Position numbers and translations under genes: made by a program. A stretch of 34,396 bases of DNA, from NCBI GenBank assembly GCA_003345555.1, contig PRDJ01000073.1, positions 1 through 34,396 on the forward strand, given 5' to 3'. This DNA is from Candidatus Thorarchaeota archaeon (lineage in GTDB: Archaea > Asgardarchaeota > Thorarchaeia > Thorarchaeales > Thorarchaeaceae). Below are positions 23,080 through 30,595 of the stretch, piece by piece. The notes beneath the pieces were generated by a model. It searched no databases and was not told the DNA's origin. It worked only from the letters and a program-made list of their open reading frames with translations. Position 1 is the first letter of the stretch, and the number at the start of each line of letters is the position of its first letter.

Positions 23080-24507
23080 ATGCCGGAGAAGAAGACAACC
23101 AAGAAAGAGCCCGAGAAGAAGGTCGAGAAGCCTACCGTTCCGGTGAAGGCTGAAGAGCAACTTTCCGCGGATGAGCTGAAGAAGAAAGCTGAGAAACCTG
23201 GCAAAGATGCAATGATCTTGCATCCATTCTATCAAGGCAAGATTATGAGCATCGGCAAATGCCCAGTGAGAGATTTCTCAGATTTTGCCATATGGTATAC
23301 GCCGGGTGTAGCAAAGCCATGCCTCGCTATAAAGGACAACGAGGATCTAGCCTATGAGCACACCAACAAGGGCAACATGGTTGCTGTGGTAAGTGACGGA
23401 ACCAGAGTTCTGGGACTCGGTGACATTGGTCCCTATGGCGCTGGTCCGGTAATGGAAGGTAAGGCACTGTTGTTCAAGTACCTTGGCGGTGTCGATGCTT
23501 GGCCACTTTGTGTCGACACGAAAGACACGCAGAAGATAATCGATTTTGTGAAGCTAATCCAGCCGACGTTTGGAGGAATCAACCTCGAGGACATTGCTAA
23601 GCCCAAGTGCTATGACGTGCTCGATACGCTGAGACGTGACCCTAGCATCAAGATACCAGTCTGGCATGACGATCAGCAAGGCACGGCCTGCGTAGTTCTG
23701 GCTGGTGTCTACGGCGGCCTGAGAGTTGTTAAGAAGGACATCAGGACTGCTAAGGTTGCCATGATGGGCGTCGGAGCCGCAAACACTCGTACAGCATACC
23801 TCCTCATGGCTGCTGGGGTCAACCCGAAGAACATGGTCATGGTTGATACCAAAGGCGCCATCTATGCAGACCGTGAGGATATTGTGAAAGAGAAGAACTA
23901 TGATAGGCTCAAATACGATTTGGCTCAGAAAACGAACCCGACTCGCATGACAGGCGACCTCGGAGCTGTCATATCGGGTGCTGACGTATTGATTTCCGCC
24001 TCCGAACCAGTTCCGGGATCTATCAAGAAGGAGTGGGTCTCGAAAATGGCGAAGGACTCTATTATCTTCGCATGCGCTAATCCTCTCCCTGAGATATGGC
24101 CATGGGATGCGAAGGACGCTGGAGCGAAAATCGTTGGAACAGGGCGAAGTGATTTCGATAACCAAATCAACAACTCCCTTGGATTCCCCGGCATTTTCAG
24201 AGGAGCCTTGGACGTCCAGGCACGGACGATTACCGACGAGATGTGCATTGCAGCGGCGAAGGCTCTTGCGGACCTCGGTGCCAAACAGGCATCAGAGCGC
24301 AAGGTCATTCCAACAATGAGTCAATGGGAACTCTACCCGCTTGAAGCAACCGCTGTGGGAATGAAGGCGATTGAACAGAAGATCGCCAGAAAACAGTGGG
24401 AGGAGAAAGAGCTGTACAAGCATGCCGAGGATGTAATCAGGACGGCAAGGGCAGCCTCCGAGATGTTGTACAAGCAAGGCTTCATTCCCAAGGCACCGCC
24501 AACCTGA
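23080..24507 (+). CDS. Malic enzyme (oxaloacetate-decarboxylating malate dehydrogenase)
   Basis: The 475-aa protein converts malate to pyruvate and CO2 with reduction of NAD(P), or runs in reverse. Family segments are WYTPGVAKPC (72-81) with the catalytic Tyr, GLGDIGPYGAGPVMEGKALLF with the catalytic Lys region, GGINLEDI, VWHDDQQGTACV with metal-binding Asp residues, and a nucleotide-binding segment MGVGAANTRTAYLL. The usual GxGxAG is here GVGAAN, so coenzyme preference cannot be read safely. The first 40 residues are a Lys/Glu/Pro-rich extension not part of the fold. No phosphotransacetylase domain is attached. It is monocistronic, ending at a strong hairpin. Confidence 0.93.
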   Translation: MPEKKTTKKEPEKKVEKPTVPVKAEEQLSADELKKKAEKPGKDAMILHPFYQGKIMSIGKCPVRDFSDFAIWYTPGVAKPCLAIKDNEDLAYEHTNKGNMVAVVSDGTRVLGLGDIGPYGAGPVMEGKALLFKYLGGVDAWPLCVDTKDTQKIIDFVKLIQPTFGGINLEDIAKPKCYDVLDTLRRDPSIKIPVWHDDQQGTACVVLAGVYGGLRVVKKDIRTAKVAMMGVGAANTRTAYLLMAAGVNPKNMVMVDTKGAIYADREDIVKEKNYDRLKYDLAQKTNPTRMTGDLGAVISGADVLISASEPVPGSIKKEWVSKMAKDSIIFACANPLPEIWPWDAKDAGAKIVGTGRSDFDNQINNSLGFPGIFRGALDVQARTITDEMCIAAAKALADLGAKQASERKVIPTMSQWELYPLEATAVGMKAIEQKIARKQWEEKELYKHAEDVIRTARAASEMLYKQGFIPKAPPT

Positions 24508-24519
24508 ACATCAGACATG

Positions 24520-24559
24520 GGCTGCGTTGCGGAACCTCCGCCGCAGCCATCTCCTTTTC
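24520..24559 (+). terminator. Strong hairpin downstream of malic enzyme
   Basis: GGCTGCG (24520-24526) pairs with CGCAGCC (24542-24548). Nested GCGG (24529-24532) pairs with CCGC (24538-24541) around AACCT. The pyrimidine-rich ATCTCCTTTTCC follows. Confidence 0.6.
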
Positions 24560-24602
24560 CTAGAACTCGAATCGCGTACGCAGTATCCGATGATGCTACA
24601 TC

Positions 24603-26576
24603 TCAGTGATGCACCCGACGCTCGATGAGAATCGAGCCGAGTGCGAATGGCAGAAGTACAAGTAGTGCAATCACGGATACGTTGTTGATATGGGGATTGC
24701 TATCATTGCCATCAACGAGCAAGTCATAGTCGCAATCTGGGAACAATGGATCTAGACGCTCAAGGAGCTCTAGCTGATCTCTAAGAAGGTCATTATCACT
24801 ATCTGAACTCAGGGGATTCATTCCCCGTTCCACCTCCACGGTGTCAGGCACGCCATCATGGTCTCCGTCTGGCGAAAGGGGATCCGAACCGTGTTGGTAC
24901 TCCTGAATGTTTGCCAGAGTATCGTTGTCAGAATCTAGAGCAGAATCGTCAATCAGCGCATTCAAACCCCACTCGACCTCCCAGTTGTCAGGCATTCCAT
25001 CAGTATCTGTATCGGAGTTCGTGGGGTTTGTCCCAAGGCCTATTTCCCGAATGTTGGACAGACCGTCACCATCCGGGTCTTCACGACTGTCATCACGCAA
25101 GGGGTCTAGACCGTATCGGACCTCAATAGCGTCACCCATATCATCGTTGTCAGTGTCAGGTCTGAAGACGTCCGTGCTATTTCCGATTTCATCCTTGTCA
25201 CTGAGACCGTCACGGTCCCAATCGAGCGGCGGGTCAGGTGGCGGCCAAGAGTACTGCACAGAATCTAGTATTCCATTTCCATCGGTATCCGACGCGTATT
25301 CCAAATACAGAGTCACATCAGAGGTCTTGTTTGCCTGATTGAGAACAGTCACGGTTAGAATGCCAAGAGGACAGACATAGTCTGATTCCATGGAGAAGTT
25401 GCCAACAGGCAGCTGAGTCATCGGCAGGAGGATTGACGTACCGTTCGCAATTGTGACAGCGAGGCTGCTGCCCTTAGATGTCGAGCCTCGCAATTCCACC
25501 TTCTGAGGAACAGTCATCACTGCTCCCAAAGTGGCATTTGCAAAGGGAGAAACCGATTGCTCCATTCTCTGTCGAGAGATTTCTCCGTTTCCACGCATGG
25601 CCAGATAGACTGCAGCAGATGCGGATGCCCTGGCTACAAGGATGGCCTGGGTGGTGTCGTAACTGGATTCACCCAACCTATCTGATGGAGGCATCTCGGG
25701 ATCGTATGTGTGGCCACTCTTGATATTCACAGAGGGAAAACCTGCAGCCAGAAAGGAGAGATGATCGGTCTGTGTGTATGTTCCTCTCGATGCCAACATT
25801 ATATCCGGACCCGAACGTCTCATAAACGAAATGAGTAGGTCTGCGAGGTACTTGGTTGTCTGGTAGCCCTGCAGGGATTCGCTCTCATGCTCCGCGAGCA
25901 GACATCTGTAATCTTCTTGGACTGGATTGTGATACAGAAGCTCGTCATAGTTGTAGAATGCGATAACCTCAGCACCTTGTGCAACCAAGTACTGCAAAAT
26001 CTCCTTTGAACCATAGAGTGCTCTGATCCAGTGATTGGGGTCGATGAACTCCATGTTGCCTGCGAAGAAACAGTAGTAGATATCGACAGGCAGTCTGAAT
26101 TGCGACAGAATTCGGGCTATCATCATCACCACCCCACAGCCGCCCGCGTTCTGATCCACGCCCATACCTGATTCTGCCGAGTCCAAATGCGCTCCAAGCA
26201 CCAAGGCGCGGGAATCGTTCCCGTAACCTTTCTGATACCCGAGAACCGAACGGTGCGCCCCGAAGAACGATGCATTCACTCCCCACACCTTCAGTTGGTC
26301 GATTATCCATTTCGCGGCTAATTCATAGCCTGCTGTGCCGTCGAACCGAGGACCGTAGTTGGCTATTGTCTGGTAGCAGTGCAGAAAATCAATCCCCATC
26401 CCCAGTTGCCAAGCAATGTCCCACCAGTCGAGCTTGTTGAACGGGTCTAGGACTATCTCGGGTGTTGACTCGGGAGTCTGATTACCGGGCAATGGAAACC
26501 ATAGCCATACCCCGGTTACGGCCACGGAGACTACTACCGCAACCAGGGCCAATGAGAGCGCTCTGCGTCGGTCCAT
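24603..26576 (-). CDS. Exported M28-type peptidase with thrombospondin type 3-like repeats
   Basis: The 657-aa protein has an N-terminal signal anchor (about residues 7-27), an M28 aminopeptidase-like domain (about 50-330) and a linker of beta-rich sequence. About nine calcium-binding repeats of DxDxDGxxD type follow (for example DPDGDGLSNIREIGLGTNP), then a C-terminal membrane helix with RRVHH. Candidate zinc ligands are H130 (GAHLDS), D141 (VDQNAGG), D211 (NYDE) and H272 or H289. The adjacent Glu pair normally seen in GEExGL is replaced by GNMEFID (173-179), so activity is uncertain. I chose ATG 26576 because a TATA element sits about 57 bp upstream and the anchor then starts properly; a TTG at 26705 would add 43 unlikely residues. 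Confidence 0.8.
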   Translation of the reverse strand: MDRRRALSLALVAVVVSVAVTGVWLWFPLPGNQTPESTPEIVLDPFNKLDWWDIAWQLGMGIDFLHCYQTIANYGPRFDGTAGYELAAKWIIDQLKVWGVNASFFGAHRSVLGYQKGYGNDSRALVLGAHLDSAESGMGVDQNAGGCGVVMMIARILSQFRLPVDIYYCFFAGNMEFIDPNHWIRALYGSKEILQYLVAQGAEVIAFYNYDELLYHNPVQEDYRCLLAEHESESLQGYQTTKYLADLLISFMRRSGPDIMLASRGTYTQTDHLSFLAAGFPSVNIKSGHTYDPEMPPSDRLGESSYDTTQAILVARASASAAVYLAMRGNGEISRQRMEQSVSPFANATLGAVMTVPQKVELRGSTSKGSSLAVTIANGTSILLPMTQLPVGNFSMESDYVCPLGILTVTVLNQANKTSDVTLYLEYASDTDGNGILDSVQYSWPPPDPPLDWDRDGLSDKDEIGNSTDVFRPDTDNDDMGDAIEVRYGLDPLRDDSREDPDGDGLSNIREIGLGTNPTNSDTDTDGMPDNWEVEWGLNALIDDSALDSDNDTLANIQEYQHGSDPLSPDGDHDGVPDTVEVERGMNPLSSDSDNDLLRDQLELLERLDPLFPDCDYDLLVDGNDSNPHINNVSVIALLVLLPFALGSILIERRVHH

Positions 26577-26627
26577 TTCAGTCTTAGACCCTCGTTCTGT
26601 GGGTTCATCAGTGTGGCCCGCAAACAT

Positions 26628-26640
26628 GGATAAATAGCCG
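26628..26640 (-). promoter_or_regulatory. TATA-like element for the M28 peptidase
   Basis: On the minus strand CGGCTATTTATCC predicts transcription start near 26607, about 30 nt before ATG 26576. Confidence 0.45.
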
Positions 26641-26793
26641 TCGAAAGCAGTACTCATGCGGCAAGGGATGTCCACTGCAAAGCGCATTCGATGTTCCAAC
26701 GTCAATCACATTGCGCAGCATGAAACGACGCACTTGCATGTATTCTACAACTAGAGGAAGACGTTCCTATCCAAAGTCGGTGGCCGAATACAG

Positions 26794-28134
26794 TTGAGAC
26801 TCAGAGATGTTGTAGCAGGTGCCAATGCCTCCATGTACTATCGGACAGACTTCAGAAGGATTAAGGCCGTCTATTATCCTCAAACAGAGAGAGACGCAGT
26901 CGAGGCTATAGCCAAGGCCCGAGAAATGGGGTACGACGTGACGCCGAAGGGGGCTGGCTCGGGGCTGAGCGGTGCATGCACGGGAGGAAACAGAGACCGT
27001 GTTATCATAACCACCCTCCGGATGAACCGTGTACTCTCGATTTCGCCGGATCATACCTATGCAGATGTTCAGCCCGGTGCCACACCTGACGAAATCAACG
27101 CGGTGCTGGCACCTTCTACGATGAGGTTCCATGTCACACCCAGCAGCAGGGATGTGGCGACTGTCGGAGGAATGCTCAGCACAGATAGTGGAGGAAATGA
27201 TGCTTGGCTGCACGGGACCATGAGAGACAATACGCTGAGGGCAAAGATACTGACCTATGATGGAAAGCAGATCGAAGTAGGCCGAGAAGGAGTCAGATGC
27301 GAGGACACCTCTCTTGAAGATGATCTAAATAGGAAAGCGCTGACGCTGAATGATATCGCAGACGCCCATGGTTTGCTTGGATTTGTGACCGAACTGCGAC
27401 TTGCACTGAAGCCGATTGGCGATGAGACTGTTATGGCGGGTCTTGTCGAGTGCACCGACATCAGCGAACTAGGCAGCGTTGTTCAAGACATAATCAGTGC
27501 CAAAATCCCCGTGACGTATGGAGAAACCGTAATCTATGCTCATCCGGATATACGAGGCAGCCTGAATCCGCCGCTACTAGTCCTTGAATTCCCAGAAGCC
27601 CACCTGAGGGACCTTCAGAGTATTACCCGTCTCAGGATGCTCACCAGAGAGGAACTAGCCGAACTGAAGGATATTAGGCTCAAGCTGGCAAAGCGAACTC
27701 CCAAGAGGGGTCTCCAGATTTCCCTATTTGAGGACTACGGTTTCTATGGACATAACCTGTCAAGGCTGCAGGAGCGCGTGGAGAGAATCGACTCGTATTT
27801 GAGGGAGCACTCCTTCGAACCCCTCGCAAAATACGGCCACGCGCCAACGAAGTGGTACATGGGAGACAACACGCAAGCCAACGGAATCATCATGCACTCC
27901 AACGAGATTAAGCAGCCCCGCCAGAGCAGCTCCGATGTATTCGAGACCGCGATGGGGCTAGTTCGGTTGTGCGAGGAACTTGGAGTGACACCAAAGCCCG
28001 AACACAAGTGGATCTACTCAGATTATGCAAAGCTGGCACGGATTCGAGAGCTTAGAGAAGTGATTGGGGGCGGGTTCAATAGCTTCATCCTTGACCCAGA
28101 CTGCGGCGCTGTTCTTAGTACCATGATTCAGTAG
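26794..28134 (+). CDS. FAD-linked oxidase, GlcD-like (upstream paralog)
   Basis: The 446-aa protein is a PCMH-type flavoprotein of the FAD-linked oxidase family (glycolate or D-lactate dehydrogenase GlcD-like). FAD-binding segments are VTPKGAGSGLSGACTGG (49-65), ADVQPGATPDE (90-100) and RDVATVGGMLSTDSGG (119-134). The C-terminal substrate domain has KYGHAPTKWYMGDN and KPEHKW, which differ from the usual GHxGDGNxH and EHGxG. A PCMH core is clear; the substrate is not, though 2-hydroxyacids are the first guess. It starts with TTG, matching the same start in its downstream paralog. The paralog at 30596 is very similar throughout. The gene is not directly linked to the CCG subunit: the Orc1/Cdc6-like gene intervenes. 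Confidence 0.85.
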   Translation: MRLRDVVAGANASMYYRTDFRRIKAVYYPQTERDAVEAIAKAREMGYDVTPKGAGSGLSGACTGGNRDRVIITTLRMNRVLSISPDHTYADVQPGATPDEINAVLAPSTMRFHVTPSSRDVATVGGMLSTDSGGNDAWLHGTMRDNTLRAKILTYDGKQIEVGREGVRCEDTSLEDDLNRKALTLNDIADAHGLLGFVTELRLALKPIGDETVMAGLVECTDISELGSVVQDIISAKIPVTYGETVIYAHPDIRGSLNPPLLVLEFPEAHLRDLQSITRLRMLTREELAELKDIRLKLAKRTPKRGLQISLFEDYGFYGHNLSRLQERVERIDSYLREHSFEPLAKYGHAPTKWYMGDNTQANGIIMHSNEIKQPRQSSSDVFETAMGLVRLCEELGVTPKPEHKWIYSDYAKLARIRELREVIGGGFNSFILDPDCGAVLSTMIQ

Positions 28135-28166
28135 TTGACCGCGGATTACTTTCGGGCATGTCCCGG

Positions 28167-28184
28167 GGCGGTTTATATACCGCC
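28167..28184 (+). promoter_or_regulatory. Promoter with 18-bp inverted repeat spanning the TATA box
   Basis: GGCGGT (28167-28172) and ACCGCC (28179-28184) are perfect inverted repeats around TTATAT, which with neighbours forms the TATA box TTTATATACC. Transcription should begin near 28201, so the downstream gene is probably leaderless. A protein bound to this dyad would block TBP. Confidence 0.6.
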
Positions 28185-28198
28185 AAAAGGACGGTCTC

Positions 28199-29344
28199 AT
28201 GATGAGCATGCAACTGTCACAGCGCAGTCCAAGAGGTCTCTTCGACCCGTACTACGTGCCTGACCTTCTTCTCTATCGCGACAGAGAGCTTGAGTCAATC
28301 ACGGGCGTATGCAAAGACTCCTACGAAAGCGAATACGGAGTGAACTGCCTTGTCCATGGCATCGGAGGAGTGGGCATGACAGTCTTCTCAAGATACTTCC
28401 TCACGAGGATTATCCCGGGAAGCTTCGATGCTCACACAGTCTATGTCGATGCTAAAGGCAAGGATGTGCTCGAGATTGTCGGGGAACTCAATGATGCAAT
28501 CCACCGAAAGGAGAACAAACCAATCACAGTTGCCTTTGATCTCGATGTGCTCTGGATGCAGTTCAAACGAATGGCATCAGACGCGGCCAAGAGAACAGTA
28601 TTCGTCATAGACAATATCGATGAAAGAAACGAAGATGTCTACTCCAAACTCGCAAGACTCTCGAAGGAGATCAAAGCGAGCACGATTGGAGTGCTCAATA
28701 GCCACGACTATAGGATGTTAACCAAGTTACCTGCCACTCAAATGGCGTACGACTTCGAAGTTCACTTGGACACATACAGCCAGTCCCAACTCTACGACAT
28801 AATCCGCATGAGAGTTGAGGACACTTTTCCTTTGGGTCTGACAGAGGACATCCTGAGATATATGACCGACATAGTCTGCGAATTCGATGCATCAAAGCCT
28901 AAGACTTCCATAGAAGCTTTGAAGGTGCTTTGGCCGCTTGCTCAACGTGGACAGGAGATAGATTCGGATGCAGTCCGTGCCGCTACGGCCAAGATAGTAA
29001 CATTGGGTCAGGACCAAGACTACATGGACACCGTCGATACCATCAGCATGAATGATTACATGACAGCATTGGTCCTCGAAGTTCTCGCAGAACATCTGAT
29101 GAGGTATCGAACAGAGACGTACATCGACCGTCAGACTCTCAACGAGAATGTCCAGATAAAGTGCGAAGAACTAGGTGTGAAATACACACATAGTGACATA
29201 GAGAAGAGCCTCCAGACACTCATATTCGAAAGTATAGTCTTCGAATCTGGTTACTCTCACAATCTTCTGTACGTTCTAGTACCCCCGGATGTGCTATACG
29301 ATTCGGCTCTGAGCATAAGACGCGAGCTCACCAGAGGTAAATGA
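28199..29344 (+). CDS. Orc1/Cdc6-like AAA protein with degenerate ATPase site
   Basis: The 381-aa protein has the Orc1/Cdc6 layout. LLLYRDRELESI (23-34) matches the start-of-domain motif. The P-loop is GIGGVGMT (54-61), Walker B is VFVIDNIDE (134-142), and GVLNSHDYRM holds a sensor-1 Asn. TYSQSQLYDIIRMRVED corresponds to the sensor-2/lid region, and a C-terminal winged helix follows (about 285-375). Two key residues are changed: the Walker A Lys is Met60 (ATG codon) and the Walker B Glu is Asn139, so ATP hydrolysis is very unlikely. It may bind DNA as a non-catalytic or regulatory paralog. It starts at or near 28199-28208 (three Met in the first four codons) behind a TATA-centred dyad. Confidence 0.78.
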   Translation: MMSMQLSQRSPRGLFDPYYVPDLLLYRDRELESITGVCKDSYESEYGVNCLVHGIGGVGMTVFSRYFLTRIIPGSFDAHTVYVDAKGKDVLEIVGELNDAIHRKENKPITVAFDLDVLWMQFKRMASDAAKRTVFVIDNIDERNEDVYSKLARLSKEIKASTIGVLNSHDYRMLTKLPATQMAYDFEVHLDTYSQSQLYDIIRMRVEDTFPLGLTEDILRYMTDIVCEFDASKPKTSIEALKVLWPLAQRGQEIDSDAVRAATAKIVTLGQDQDYMDTVDTISMNDYMTALVLEVLAEHLMRYRTETYIDRQTLNENVQIKCEELGVKYTHSDIEKSLQTLIFESIVFESGYSHNLLYVLVPPDVLYDSALSIRRELTRGK

Positions 29345-29384
29345 CGCATCGGCCTTTGAGTCCCCTATCTACATAACTCAGTGA

Positions 29385-29392
29385 TTATAAAC
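29385..29392 (+). promoter_or_regulatory. TATA-like element before the Fe-S/CCG gene
   Basis: TTATAAAC predicts a transcription start near 29413. That would fall just after the ATG at 29404, so translation may begin at ATG 29446, preceded by AGGAAGAG. Confidence 0.45.
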
Positions 29393-29403
29393 CGCGAAAG
29401 CTC

Positions 29404-30594
29404 ATGACCATAGTGGACCACCTGCTCCGCCGGTCTAGGAAGAGCATGTTGACGACAACGAAGAGAGCTCAAAAGAAGCGCTCTGAGATGACATTCGAGA
29501 AGTGTGTTCGGTGCGGAAGCTGCATGAAGATATGCCCGATCTTCGACGCTATGGGAGAGGAACAGTACTCTCCTCGCGGAAAGCTCTACTTACTGCAGGT
29601 GATGGACAAGGTTGAGTCCGACCCAGAGCTTGCGAAGGAATTCAGAAGACTCTTGTTTCAGTGTGCAATGTGTGGCAGGTGCACGGACGTTTGTTCATCA
29701 GACGTAGACCTTCTGAGAATATGGCATGAACAACGTGCAAGGGCAATCAAAGATGCGCCTCAGGAGTTCGCCTACCTCGGTGCTCTTGAGAAATCTCTCG
29801 AAAATGTCAAAAACATATACGGACTATCACCGGAAGACAGAGCAGTCTACTGGCTTGACGAACTGGAACAGGAAATTCCGAACCTCCGAAAGAGAGTATT
29901 TCCCGAAGCGAAGACAGCGGACGTTGTTGTTTTCTTGGGTTGTCTTATGTCATTTCGGGCTTCACAGGTCGATGTACTCAGGGCACTCTTCAAGTCTCTC
30001 GAAATACTGAAGGTGGATTACTTGGTGCTGGGTGCGGAGGAGTTCTGCTGTGGGCATCCATTGGATCTAATGGGCGACGAAGCCGGAGCAAAGAAGCTCA
30101 GGACGCACAACAAGCGTGTCATAAAACAAACTGGCGCAAAGCAATTGATAACGTGCTGCCCGGGTTGTCTATCGCAGCTGCAGAACAACTACAATTTCAC
30201 TGGCATAGAGGTATTGCACCATACTCAGTTCTTTGACAGGCTCTTACAATCGATAGAACCCTATAAGCAGACTGAGGAGTTTACATATCACGATCCCTGC
30301 GAACTGCACAGGATATGCAATGTTAAGACTGAACCGAGATCTCTTCTCAAGAAGATGGGTGTCCAGTTCCGAGAACTGGAACTGAGTTGCTGTGGCGGAG
30401 GCGGTCTGCTGAGGATGACAGACCCGAACCTAAGCGATAAGATTCAGCAACTTCGGGCAGCACGGGAGAAACTGAGCTCAACAACCGTAATCACAGCATG
30501 TCCAGCCTGCAGAGAGCAACTGCTCGGCAACAATCTCAAGACAAAGGACATAATCGAGCTTCTGGTGACTTGTCTCTCGGAGGCGAAGGGCTGA
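29404..30594 (+). CDS. Fe-S/CCG-domain electron transfer subunit (GlcF/HdrD-like)
   Basis: The 396-aa protein has two ferredoxin-type 4Fe-4S motifs (C34-V-R-C37-G-S-C40-x3-C44 and C87-A-M-C90-G-R-C93-x3-C97) and two CCG domains (EFCCGHP with CCPGC, and SCCGGGG with CPACR). This is the architecture of GlcF, LutA and HdrD-type subunits that pass electrons from a flavin subunit to a quinone, heterodisulfide or another carrier. Its stop is one base before the TTG of the downstream FAD oxidase, so the two are co-transcribed and probably form a complex. The first 28 residues are basic. The start is 29404 or 29446. Confidence 0.88.
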   Translation: MTIVDHLLRRSRKSMLTTTKRAQKKRSEMTFEKCVRCGSCMKICPIFDAMGEEQYSPRGKLYLLQVMDKVESDPELAKEFRRLLFQCAMCGRCTDVCSSDVDLLRIWHEQRARAIKDAPQEFAYLGALEKSLENVKNIYGLSPEDRAVYWLDELEQEIPNLRKRVFPEAKTADVVVFLGCLMSFRASQVDVLRALFKSLEILKVDYLVLGAEEFCCGHPLDLMGDEAGAKKLRTHNKRVIKQTGAKQLITCCPGCLSQLQNNYNFTGIEVLHHTQFFDRLLQSIEPYKQTEEFTYHDPCELHRICNVKTEPRSLLKKMGVQFRELELSCCGGGGLLRMTDPNLSDKIQQLRAAREKLSSTTVITACPACREQLLGNNLKTKDIIELLVTCLSEAKG

Positions 30595-30595
30595 G

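Noticed and set aside
26577..26705. TTG start at 26705 for the M28 peptidase
   Set aside because: It lies upstream of the predicted transcription start, and the added residues place 43 polar residues before the signal anchor.
28374..28385. Sequencing error as an explanation for Met in place of Lys in the Orc1/Cdc6-like P-loop
   Set aside because: A single-base change (AAG to ATG) would do it, but the independent Glu-to-Asn change in Walker B makes a real loss of ATPase function more likely. Read-level data would still be decisive.
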